DNA from: an uncultured Coprococcus sp.
GTDB taxonomy: Bacteria; Bacillota; Clostridia; Lachnospirales; Lachnospiraceae
Length of the DNA: 8,451 nt
Direction: 5' to 3'
Assembly (NCBI GenBank): GCA_900557435.1
Contig: USSH01000096.1
Span: forward strand, 1-8,451
Shown: one piece after another, positions 1 through 6,128 of the stretch
Layout: every line of letters starts with the position of its first letter
Numbering within the stretch: the stretch's first letter is position 1
Translations under genes and position numbers: made by a program
The notes under the pieces: generated by a model
Told to the model about the DNA's origin: nothing
Database searches by the model: none
Seen by the model: the letters and a program-made list of their open reading frames with translations, nothing else

Positions 1-2326
1 GTGCTCGTGGTGAAGGTTTAATCCTAACCGATGTAAGTCTTGTACTATACGTACGCGTTGTATACCAGCCATCAAACGTATAATTGCTTCTCACTGGATT
101 TTTCAGGTTGAGGTACGGATTATCTGATGTATATGACACTGGATTGCTGCTGTCATTTGATCCGCCATTTAGATAGTAACTTATGTTATATGTCTTTGGG
201 GCTTCGGATTCACACACAAATCCTGTTCTGCCGTTCAGTCCTCCATACACAAGAACGTCATTCCATTTGCCACTTGACTTATAAACCATGACATAATTTT
301 CACCTTCCGCGGAGTTGTTTGGTTCACCAGAATCCCAGTTTGTGTAACCTACTGCATTTCCGCTATTCCACTTAAATTCGCCTTCTTTTTCCTGATCTGT
401 AAGTCCCAGCCAATAATAGTCATACGATCCTGACTTTACAAGCTGCTCTACGGCTCTCTGCTCTTCTGCGCTTAGTACCTCAGCAAGTTTTCCATTTTTT
501 GATTCGCAGAACGCATTTGCATCATTCCAATTGAGTGCATAATCATACAATTCATACTTTTTATTGCCACAGATAACACTGTCTTTTTTCTCACCTGTCT
601 CTGATACTACCTCAAATTCAACTGGCACACTCTGCGCTGCCATATCTATATATCGGTTGTTCACAGCTGTAACAGTCGCTGTATATTTCCCGGCAGGCAA
701 GTTTTTTGCATATACAGAATCACCATAAACTGTTTCATTTACAATCACCGCACCTGTCTGTGATACTATCTTCACATTATAAGAATCCGCATGGTCTATG
801 CCTGCCCATCTTATTACCGTATCAGACTTAGAACCTCCCGGATAAACAATTGGCGTTGGCTTGCTCAAAGTGAAATTCCGATCCAGAATCACTATTCTGA
901 AACGCTGTGCAACCGTACCGTTTCTTCTACATACCCATACATTTGTTCCAGAATTTATATCGGCATTGTATACGTCCATGCTCAAGTTTGTATTACACAT
1001 TGGAACAATATTGCAGTAATTGTCCTCCCACCATTTGTCTGCCATCAAGGTAATAGCCCATTTCTGACTGGTTTTTCCCTGATAACTTGAAACAACCAGA
1101 TCCTGAGCAACCGTAGGGTTCGTGTCACCGTTTTGCATTTCTAGTACTAAATCATCTACGCACGAATATATTGCATAATAATTGTCAGGCGTCCTCACAA
1201 ATTTCCAAATAGCTGACCTGTCAGTAAGGTTGCTGCCAAGCTTAGCTGAAGCACCGTTTACACCCGATGCACTGTTTGTAATCGGAAGGTCATCTCCAAT
1301 TACTATATTTGCATAAAAAGCTTCTCCATATCCCGCATACTTACATACATCCGAATTACAGCTATCCAAATATGTCGGCTCATTTACATTACGTACAATC
1401 TCACCACAAATAGAACATTTGTAGCACTTATAATGAGGATGATCTGCCTCAAAAAACTGATACTCTGCATAATTGTGAACGTGGCTCACATTGTTCTTCG
1501 TCAGAGCAAAATCTGATGCTTTGGCATATGCCCATCTATCACCACTGGATGTTGGATACTTTACTCTTGCGAATCCATTCGTGTATACAGCCTCTACATA
1601 GCAGTTGTCGCCCGGATCGATATAATGTCCTGATTCTGCGTTGCCCCAGGCATCATAGGTCTGAATCTTATATCCGGCAGTTACATTTGCTGGAACATTC
1701 CAGGTGGAGTCCACTGTTCCTGGAAGGATCGCTGGACTTGAATCACCATTTACATATATGTACCCTAAAAATCTCATACTTGTAAGATAATTAGATGAAT
1801 TAGCCTTGATTGTCCTTGTATCAAAAAACACGCTTTTCCAGTGGGATTCTGAAATCGTTACGCTATCACCGCTAATAGATTCAACTACTGCAACGTGTCC
1901 CTGATTTCCATCATATTTATCCCACACAGCAACAGCTCCAAGTTGAGGAGTACTTCCATATCTGTAAAAGTTATTGTTTTTGTTATAATTCCACCATGAA
2001 CCAGCATTTCCCGTACCTAACTTTGGTCTGGAACCAAGAATTTCATACGCTCTTCCCCACGCATAAGCCGTACAGTTTCCCTGTCTTGCACCACTTGTAT
2101 TCCACATACCATAACCACTGGATTGAAACGGATTACCAGAATAGTAATAAACTGATTTACCCGGTTCTGTTGTTCTTGCGACAAATGCCCCGGCTATTGA
2201 CGCAACCTGATCATCATTATTCCCAAAGTCACTTGCAAACGATGTCAGTGGCTGACTTACTGCCGTTGTTACCAACAAAACCGCAGCAATAACAAAACCG
2301 ATTAATTTTTTCATGATCTTTTTCAT
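1..2326 (-). CDS. Secreted CHAP-domain protein with ricin-B-like and C-type lectin domains (3' end outside window)
   Basis: The frame is open from ATG at 2326 to the window edge, giving 775 codons with no stop. GGGAG lies about 10 bases before the ATG. Residues 1-31 form a signal peptide (Lys-rich start, hydrophobic core, likely cut after SFA). Residues about 60-190 are a CHAP domain with the candidate catalytic pair Cys85 (GNCTAYAWG) and His144 (GHVAVVE), expected to cut peptidoglycan peptide or amide bonds. Residues 196-275 are an SH3-like module shared with the upstream gene. Residues about 283-312 hold one His/CxxC module (KCSICGE). Residues about 338-486 resemble a ricin-B-type lectin (QKW ending at Trp423, QRF ending at Phe476). 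Residues about 487-580 look Fn3-like. Residues about 583-705 are a C-type lectin domain with WLGL, Glu668-Pro-Asn and Trp688-Asn-Asp. From about 709 a Listeria-Bacteroides repeat begins (YLNGGSN, YTFDGWYT). Family knowledge: EPN plus WND usually means Ca-dependent mannose-type sugar binding. It probably shares an operon with the gene ending at 2367. The true C-terminus and any wall anchor are not visible. Confidence 0.88.
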   Translation of the reverse strand, partial: MKKIMKKLIGFVIAAVLLVTTAVSQPLTSFASDFGNNDDQVASIAGAFVARTTEPGKSVYYYSGNPFQSSGYGMWNTSGARQGNCTAYAWGRAYEILGSRPKLGTGNAGSWWNYNKNNNFYRYGSTPQLGAVAVWDKYDGNQGHVAVVESISGDSVTISESHWKSVFFDTRTIKANSSNYLTSMRFLGYIYVNGDSSPAILPGTVDSTWNVPANVTAGYKIQTYDAWGNAESGHYIDPGDNCYVEAVYTNGFARVKYPTSSGDRWAYAKASDFALTKNNVSHVHNYAEYQFFEADHPHYKCYKCSICGEIVRNVNEPTYLDSCNSDVCKYAGYGEAFYANIVIGDDLPITNSASGVNGASAKLGSNLTDRSAIWKFVRTPDNYYAIYSCVDDLVLEMQNGDTNPTVAQDLVVSSYQGKTSQKWAITLMADKWWEDNYCNIVPMCNTNLSMDVYNADINSGTNVWVCRRNGTVAQRFRIVILDRNFTLSKPTPIVYPGGSKSDTVIRWAGIDHADSYNVKIVSQTGAVIVNETVYGDSVYAKNLPAGKYTATVTAVNNRYIDMAAQSVPVEFEVVSETGEKKDSVICGNKKYELYDYALNWNDANAFCESKNGKLAEVLSAEEQRAVEQLVKSGSYDYYWLGLTDQEKEGEFKWNSGNAVGYTNWDSGEPNNSAEGENYVMVYKSSGKWNDVLVYGGLNGRTGFVCESEAPKTYNISYYLNGGSNDSSNPVSYTSDNPYLNLKNPVRSNYTFDGWYTTRTYSTRLTSVRIKPSPRA
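1508..1741 (-). repeat. Copy 1 of a duplicated SH3-like module (about 91% DNA identity to 4113-4346)
   Basis: This stretch aligns with 4113-4346 at a constant offset of 2605 bases and without gaps. I counted about 21 mismatches over roughly 228 positions. The longest exact run is 52 bases (1545-1596). It encodes residues 196-272 of the downstream secreted protein, with only about four amino-acid differences from copy 2 (for example WGNAESG against WGNVESG, and NCYVEAV against NCYIEAV). The fold looks like a bacterial SH3-type wall-binding module, with a run ending in YPTSSGDRWAYAKASDF. That fold assignment is an inference from pattern and position. Confidence 0.9.
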
Positions 2327-2366
2327 ATCGTTAATCTCTCCCTCTTTTTTAAATTAACCATTTTTC

Positions 2367-4880
2367 TCATCTCACCCGACCTTTCACAATCTTATAAATC
2401 TTTCCTCCAACTTTTATATTACCCGTCCTGACACTTTTCACCCCCTTTACGATGTAGTACTTATTTCCTGATACGGTTGCAATGCTCGTATACTTTGATC
2501 TCCATATTCCTCTACTAAAGTAAAAGTATTTTCCTGATTTATATACAAAACCTGTGAAGTTTAATCTTGCACGTCCTGCCTTTACATAGTAATAATGTCC
2601 ATTTGTGTGCTTTACCATGCCTGTCGCTTTTGACATCCATGTACCATTCTTTACATAGAACCAGTTACTGCCTTTCTTAACAAGTCCTACATATTTTTTC
2701 TGTATTTTGTCATTTTTGTAGTAATAATATTTGCCATTGGCGTGTTTTATAAGACCATTCTTCTTGGTATGAAGCTTCGCGATCTTCTCTATCTTTGCCG
2801 TACTACAATTTACACATATGAACAGCTTCTGACCTTCAGCAGATGTCGTTGGCTTCTTTATGACTGTTCCTTTATCATACATATGAGCTGTTTTTGCAAT
2901 CGCAGTCTTACGGGTGGCAGCACCACATACAAGGCAATGGTGGGATTTCATTCCCTCTTCTGAGCAGGTTGGCTTCCTATCCACAGACCACTTAGATGAA
3001 TATTTATGTTCAACTACATCGGTGTATAAATCTATATATGTATCACCGCAGACACTGCATTTATGTAATGTATATCCCTTTGTTGTACAAGTTGGCTGAA
3101 CTACCGTTGCTGCATACTTGTGACCTTTTGCCTTTATTATTTCCGTTTCTGTCTTCGGACAATTTTTGCACTTTCTCGTTTTCACACCATTATTTGTACA
3201 ATCAGCAGCTTTTGTCACGCTCCATTCGTCAAATATATGTCCAAAGGCAAACGACGCGCTAATTTTATACCGGGCTCCGCAATATGTACATTGGTAAACC
3301 GTATATGATTCGTCATCGCAAGTTTCTCCTCGAACTGATTCGATTTCAACATAATTGTGATCTATGTTTGGGATATCTCTCGTCTCCTCTGTTCCACAGA
3401 TTGTACATGTAATCTTCTCAGTGCCATACTTTGTACAAGTAGGCTCCGAAACTTTTGTCCACGCTCCCCATACGTGTTGGCAACTGACATTCACTGTAAC
3501 TTCAGTCGACTTGACTATTTTCCCTGTTCCACTTTCTCTAAGATCAATATCTATTTTATATGTGCCTGGTTTTTTTGCCTTTACTGTAAGCGGAACAGTA
3601 GTGCCGCTCCAGGCACCCCAAGATGTCTCAAGTGCATTATCGTCATAATCACAGCTAAAGTACATCGGGCTAGGGCAGGCTCCATCTGCTGTTACATTTA
3701 TAGTGCCTGAGTTGTTTTGATTGAGTGTGAGCTGAAGTGATCCCGGACTGGTCTTTATGGAAGCATCATAATTAACATTTATATAAACGCTCTGCTGCAC
3801 TGACACTCCGCCCGAAACCAACACACTGCCGGTATACCTTCCATCTTTGCCAGGAGTGATGCCTATCCAGTTATTGTCATTGTCATATGTACAAGTATGA
3901 ACAACTGAACCATCAGGATCGTATACCTTTTCTACTACAGAATAAGAAGATCCATTATTATTTCCTATCCTGGCACCGGTTGACGCATAAGTCATTTCAT
4001 AACACAAGTACAGGGATTTTCCTGTCGTTGTCTCTGACACTGGATTTCCCATCTTCGCATTTGAAAACCACACACGAAGATTTATCTTATCTGTTACCTT
4101 TTTAGATAAAGTAAAATCTGCTGCCTTCGCATATGCCCATCTGTCTCCGCTGGATGTTGGATACTTTACTCTTGCGAATCCATTCGTGTATACAGCCTCT
4201 ATATAGCAGTTGTCGCCCGGATCGATATAATGTCCGGATTCTACATTGCCCCAGGCATCATAGGTCTGGATCTTGTATCCGGCAGTTACATTTACAGGAA
4301 CGTTCCAAGTGGAATCAACTGTTCCTGGGAGTATTGCTGGTGAAGATGAATAATTTGGTCTTAACACCTTGGTGATTGTCATGCTCTGTGTAGCATGATC
4401 CCTAACCATCCTCGTCTGATAAGACGAAAAGTTTCCTGAATTACCTCCTATGGAGCTTATCGTACTTCCATTATGAGCGTAAACTATTTCAACATGCGAT
4501 CCGCCATTTGTGCCATAAAAAACAATATCGCCCATCTGAGCCTCACTCAAGGAAATCTGTCGTCCTCCCGCATTCAAAATCGCCTTTTGAAGCTGTACGC
4601 AATTTGCATTATACGGAATCGCACGACTTTGGTTTGCCATTCTTGCGCAATCCCCTACAAACATTGCGCACCACTGATCTGTATATGCTAACTGAGCACC
4701 AGTTTTACCAATCTGTGCTCTTGCCACAGCGACAATATCACTGGCACCATTACCACTTAGTGAGAAATTCATATTAAAATTTTGTCCCGCTCTCGCTGTA
4801 GTATTGATAGGCAAGATCATACAAATCACAAGCAATATGCTTACAATTAGACGCCATACTGCAATTCTTTCTCTTCTCAT
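2367..4880 (-). CDS. Secreted CHAP-domain protein with six His/CxxC modules and wall-binding-like repeats
   Basis: This is an 837-aa protein starting at the ATG at 4880. An in-frame ATG at 4955 would add 25 residues in front of the signal peptide and lacks the strong ribosome site that 4880 has. Residues 1-31 are a signal peptide (basic start, hydrophobic 9-24, TARA end). Residues about 46-177 are a CHAP-type domain with candidate catalytic Cys71 (QWCAMFV) and His129 (SHVEIV); Asn147 may be the third polar residue. Residues 178-258 are the SH3-like module found almost unchanged in the next gene. Residues about 262-466 are beta-rich, Ig-like segments. Residues 467-704 hold six modules of about 40 residues, each with a leading His, a lone Cys before a Gly, and CxxC. 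Residues 709-837 are five to six repeats of about 22 residues rich in Tyr, Phe, Gly and Lys, like choline- or glucan-type wall-binding repeats. Expected role (inference): extracellular peptidoglycan hydrolase held at the cell surface. It is the first gene of a probable two-gene operon. A phage endolysin is less likely because of the signal peptide and the lack of phage genes. Confidence 0.9.
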   Translation of the reverse strand: MRRERIAVWRLIVSILLVICMILPINTTARAGQNFNMNFSLSGNGASDIVAVARAQIGKTGAQLAYTDQWCAMFVGDCARMANQSRAIPYNANCVQLQKAILNAGGRQISLSEAQMGDIVFYGTNGGSHVEIVYAHNGSTISSIGGNSGNFSSYQTRMVRDHATQSMTITKVLRPNYSSSPAILPGTVDSTWNVPVNVTAGYKIQTYDAWGNVESGHYIDPGDNCYIEAVYTNGFARVKYPTSSGDRWAYAKAADFTLSKKVTDKINLRVWFSNAKMGNPVSETTTGKSLYLCYEMTYASTGARIGNNNGSSYSVVEKVYDPDGSVVHTCTYDNDNNWIGITPGKDGRYTGSVLVSGGVSVQQSVYINVNYDASIKTSPGSLQLTLNQNNSGTINVTADGACPSPMYFSCDYDDNALETSWGAWSGTTVPLTVKAKKPGTYKIDIDLRESGTGKIVKSTEVTVNVSCQHVWGAWTKVSEPTCTKYGTEKITCTICGTEETRDIPNIDHNYVEIESVRGETCDDESYTVYQCTYCGARYKISASFAFGHIFDEWSVTKAADCTNNGVKTRKCKNCPKTETEIIKAKGHKYAATVVQPTCTTKGYTLHKCSVCGDTYIDLYTDVVEHKYSSKWSVDRKPTCSEEGMKSHHCLVCGAATRKTAIAKTAHMYDKGTVIKKPTTSAEGQKLFICVNCSTAKIEKIAKLHTKKNGLIKHANGKYYYYKNDKIQKKYVGLVKKGSNWFYVKNGTWMSKATGMVKHTNGHYYYVKAGRARLNFTGFVYKSGKYFYFSRGIWRSKYTSIATVSGNKYYIVKGVKSVRTGNIKVGGKIYKIVKGRVR
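2370..2756 (-). repeat. C-terminal aromatic/basic wall-binding-like repeats
   Basis: These bases encode residues 709-837. Units of about 22 residues start at GLIKHANG (709), GLVKKGSNW (732), GMVKHTNG (754), GFVYKSGK (777), SIATVSGNK (799), and a short last unit at NIKVGGK (821). Each has a pair or triple of aromatic residues followed by a Lys/Arg-Gly turn. The form recalls choline-binding or glucan-binding repeats, but the usual Trp positions are mostly Tyr or Phe and the block is very Lys-rich. The ligand is therefore open; anionic wall polymers are possible. Confidence 0.6.
2762..3480 (-). repeat. Six tandem His/Cys CxxC protein modules
   Basis: These bases encode residues 467-706 of the 837-aa protein. 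The pattern is His, then a lone Cys followed within a few residues by Gly, then CxxC, usually ending in Gly. The Cys sets are 482/492/495, 521/531/534, 561/571/574, 598/608/611 and 639/649/652. The sixth set has only 689/692, because the lone Cys is replaced in PTTSAEG. Leading His residues are at 469, 508, 548, 587, 625 and 666. The spacing suggests small zinc-ribbon-like or disulfide-held units outside the cell. Which of the two applies cannot be told from sequence. Confidence 0.8.
4113..4346 (-). repeat. Copy 2 of a duplicated SH3-like module
   Basis: This is the partner of 1508-1741 and encodes residues about 179-256 of the upstream secreted protein. Similarity falls away sharply at both edges: the CHAP domains before it and the segments after it do not align well between the two genes. 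Such a pattern fits module shuffling, or gene conversion limited to this domain. Confidence 0.9.
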
Positions 4881-4888
4881 AAACCTCT

Positions 4889-4896
4889 CCTCCTTT
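4889..4896 (-). promoter_or_regulatory. Strong ribosome binding site fixing the start at 4880
   Basis: On the minus strand the site reads AAAGGAGG, 8 bases before the ATG at 4880. It is a near-perfect Shine-Dalgarno match and sits directly before a textbook signal peptide. This decides against the longer reading frame that begins at 4955. Confidence 0.85.
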
Positions 4897-4995
4897 AATT
4901 GAACAACAGCCATGCAAACTGCCCTCGACAAACAGCTAACACTATATGTCCTCAAAATGCGCTTTCTTGTCTGTATGTCTAGTTTTTACAGAAAC

Positions 4996-5026
4996 TTTAT
5001 ACAGACTATATTCATAAAGTTGCCAA
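4996..5026 (-). promoter_or_regulatory. Putative promoter of the secreted-protein operon, overlapped by an inverted repeat
   Basis: On the minus strand TTGGCA (5026-5021) is followed after 17 bases by TGTATA (5003-4998), or after 19 bases by TATAAA (5001-4996). The inverted repeat AACTTTAT (4993-5000) and ATAAAGTT (5014-5021), with a 13-base spacer, covers both elements. A regulator bound there would control RNA polymerase access. The leader to the ATG at 4880 would be about 110 bases. Elements were matched by eye only. Confidence 0.4.
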
Positions 5027-5051
5027 AATCAAATAACAATCCTTTATGTCT

Positions 5052-5121
5052 AAAAACTTCATCTTTAGAAGTATGATATCAGTTTTTTATTTTATCATCA
5101 ACAAAAACTTCATCTTTAGAA
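5052..5121 (+). repeat. Perfect 19-bp direct repeat in front of the XRE regulator
   Basis: AAAAACTTCATCTTTAGAA occurs at 5052-5070 and again at 5103-5121, 51 bases apart start to start. The second copy runs into the ribosome site of the regulator gene. A good -10-like TATGAT (5072-5077) lies between the copies, though no convincing -35 is seen at the right distance. The core AAACTTCAT differs by one base from AAACTTTAT at 4992-5000 in the divergent promoter. The repeats are candidate operators for autoregulation. Confidence 0.75.
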
Positions 5122-5135
5122 AGGATTTGTTACTT

Positions 5136-5381
5136 ATGAAAATTTATTGGGATGGAAAATCCAAGAACATCATCGGACCTATGATCAAAAAACTTCGGAA
5201 AGAGCAGGGACTTACCCAAAAAGAACTTGCTGAGCATCTCCAGCTCCAGGGACATGAATTCTCAGATCTTACAATTCTTCGAATCGAACAGGGAAAACGT
5301 TTTGTTCCTGATTATGAAGTCGTTGCTCTGGCTGAATATTTCAATATTTCAGCAGATTCCCTTTTAGGAAATTCTAGATAG
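5136..5381 (+). CDS. Small XRE-family (Cro/CI-type) transcriptional regulator
   Basis: This is an 81-aa single-domain DNA-binding protein. The ATG at 5136 is chosen because AAAGGA (5120-5125) lies 10 bases before it. An in-frame ATG at 5046 would add 30 residues read from the 19-bp direct repeats, which looks accidental. The helix-turn-helix runs over residues about 14-55: first helix GPMIKKLRKEQG, second helix TQKELAEHL, recognition helix near SDLTILRIEQGKR. ALAEYFNISADSLLG then forms the closing helices typical of the family. The turn between helices two and three is a few residues longer than in classic Cro. There is no sensor or dimer domain, so any signal must act on this small domain or through a partner. 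It is divergent from the secreted-protein operon and shares its promoter region, which suggests it may regulate itself and those genes. That target is an inference. Confidence 0.85.
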   Translation: MKIYWDGKSKNIIGPMIKKLRKEQGLTQKELAEHLQLQGHEFSDLTILRIEQGKRFVPDYEVVALAEYFNISADSLLGNSR

Positions 5382-5434
5382 CTACATATTTTTTTATCTA
5401 TCAAAATCTGATATTTCAGTTTTCTTTTTTTCAC

Positions 5435-5484
5435 AAAAAAGATAGGAATGTATGCGCATACCGCATGCATTCCCATCTTTTTAT
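5435..5484. terminator. Bidirectional terminator between the XRE gene and the convergent 100-aa gene
   Basis: A long stem is formed by A-rich GAT (5436-5443) with ATC-T5 (5475-5482), one A/C mismatch, then GGAATG/CATTCC, a T-G wobble and ATGCG/CGCAT around the loop CATAC (5457-5461). T runs follow on the plus strand (5478-5482) and on the minus strand (complement of 5435-5440). It can therefore stop both convergent transcripts. Confidence 0.9.
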
Positions 5485-5516
5485 CTTTGTTAACTTTTAT
5501 GATTCACACTCTGATT

Positions 5517-5819
5517 CTATCTCTTTCTCTTCGCCTTAGCCTTAAGAGCTTCCTCTTTTCTGCGCTCATTCTCCATCTGAAGAAGCTTCTTCATGCCGTC
5601 AAGTTTTTTCTGGTTCAGCTTTATCTGCTCCAGCTCACTCTCAGCCACCTGCTGTGCCTCTTCACTCTGGAAGCTGACAAACTTGTCAAATGCCCCCGGA
5701 TAGGCAAATGTCTTTTCTATATTATTATAAGAAAATACAATTCTTATATGGCTTCCATCACATTCCATCACACTGCCTTCACCAAACTTCACATGGTTTA
5801 CTTTTTCATTCTCAAACAT
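5517..5819 (-). CDS. Conserved-looking 100-aa basic protein, function unknown
   Basis: The start at 5819 has AGGAGG (5833-5828) eight bases upstream, and the stop TAG is at 5519-5517. Residues about 6-50 read as a small beta barrel of SH3 or Tudor type: VNHVKFGEGSV, then IRIVFSYNNIEKTFAYP and GAFDKFV. The VxHxxFGxGxV pattern with a following VxF and KxFxYPxxF resembles small nucleic-acid- or protein-binding domains such as those at the end of some UvrD/PcrA helicases, but I cannot name the family. Residues about 53-100 form a charged helix or coiled coil (EEAQQVAESELEQIKLNQ) ending in a Lys/Arg tail (KAKAKRKR). The protein has no signal peptide or membrane segment, so it is cytoplasmic. The basic tail suggests RNA, DNA or ribosome contact (inference). 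It stands alone between two terminators. Coding status is well supported by the ribosome site and the terminator that follows. Confidence 0.8.
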   Translation of the reverse strand: MFENEKVNHVKFGEGSVMECDGSHIRIVFSYNNIEKTFAYPGAFDKFVSFQSEEAQQVAESELEQIKLNQKKLDGMKKLLQMENERRKEEALKAKAKRKR

Positions 5820-6128
5820 CTTTACATCCTCCTATCCATATTATTTCCATCTACAATACTCTTAAAACAAGCGCATTAAAATTGCTATATGATCCGCCTG
5901 TCTGTTTCGATTCGCAAGGCTACACTCTGTTCACTAAAGGTTCTTCTTGCTACTAAATATACTGTAACAAAAAAATCGGCACTTTTTCCAGTTAAAAATG
6001 CCGACTTTTTTATTTTCGTGAAAATAGTCACTGCGAGTCATTGTTTTTGTTCATTATTGATTTCTCAAGCACATGAGCCATACAAAATATGCTCATATTT
6101 TTACCAAGTCATATTGTGCACTTTTATT
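5820..6128. other. Intergenic region between ptsI and the 100-aa gene
   Basis: This 309-base gap holds the ribosome site of the 100-aa gene (5828-5833), the ptsI terminator (5969-6011) and two short inverted repeats: ATTTTC/GAAAAT (6012-6025) and ATGAGC/GCTCAT (about 6073-6096). I see no gene, RNA gene or convincing promoter in the rest. The stretch 5834-5968 should hold the promoter for the 100-aa gene, but no clear -35/-10 pair stands out. Confidence 0.6.
5969..6011 (-). terminator. Terminator downstream of ptsI
   Basis: The stem is TCGGCA (5976-5981) with TGCCGA (5999-6004), extended by T5/A5 (5983-5987 with 5994-5998) past one bulged C, around loop CCAGTT. On the minus strand it is followed by seven T (complement of 5969-5975). 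It lies about 118 bases after the ptsI stop. T-rich sequence on the plus-strand side too means it may act in both directions. Confidence 0.88.

Noticed and set aside
791..1785. Plus-strand open frames opposite the lectin gene
   Set aside because: The minus-strand frame has clear lectin domains across this stretch; the plus-strand frames have Cys/His/Tyr-rich shadow composition and no motifs.
2367..4880. Phage endolysin in a prophage
   Set aside because: Both CHAP proteins have signal peptides, and no holin, integrase, structural gene or attachment site is seen in the window.
4881..4955. N-terminal extension of the 837-aa protein to the ATG at 4955
   Set aside because: It would bury the signal peptide behind 25 residues, and the strong AAAGGAGG lies directly before 4880.
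5052..5121. CRISPR-like repeat
   Set aside because: There are only two copies of 19 bases, no further units, no cas genes, and the second copy runs into a ribosome site.
5046..5135. N-terminal extension of the XRE regulator from the ATG at 5046
   Set aside because: The extension is largely read from the 19-bp direct repeats, which are in frame only because they are 51 bases apart (KNFIFR twice). No ribosome site precedes 5046, while 5136 has a good one and starts at the family's normal position.
5905..5920. GTTTCGATTC resembling a tRNA T-loop
   Set aside because: No matching acceptor stem, D arm or anticodon arm can be placed around it.
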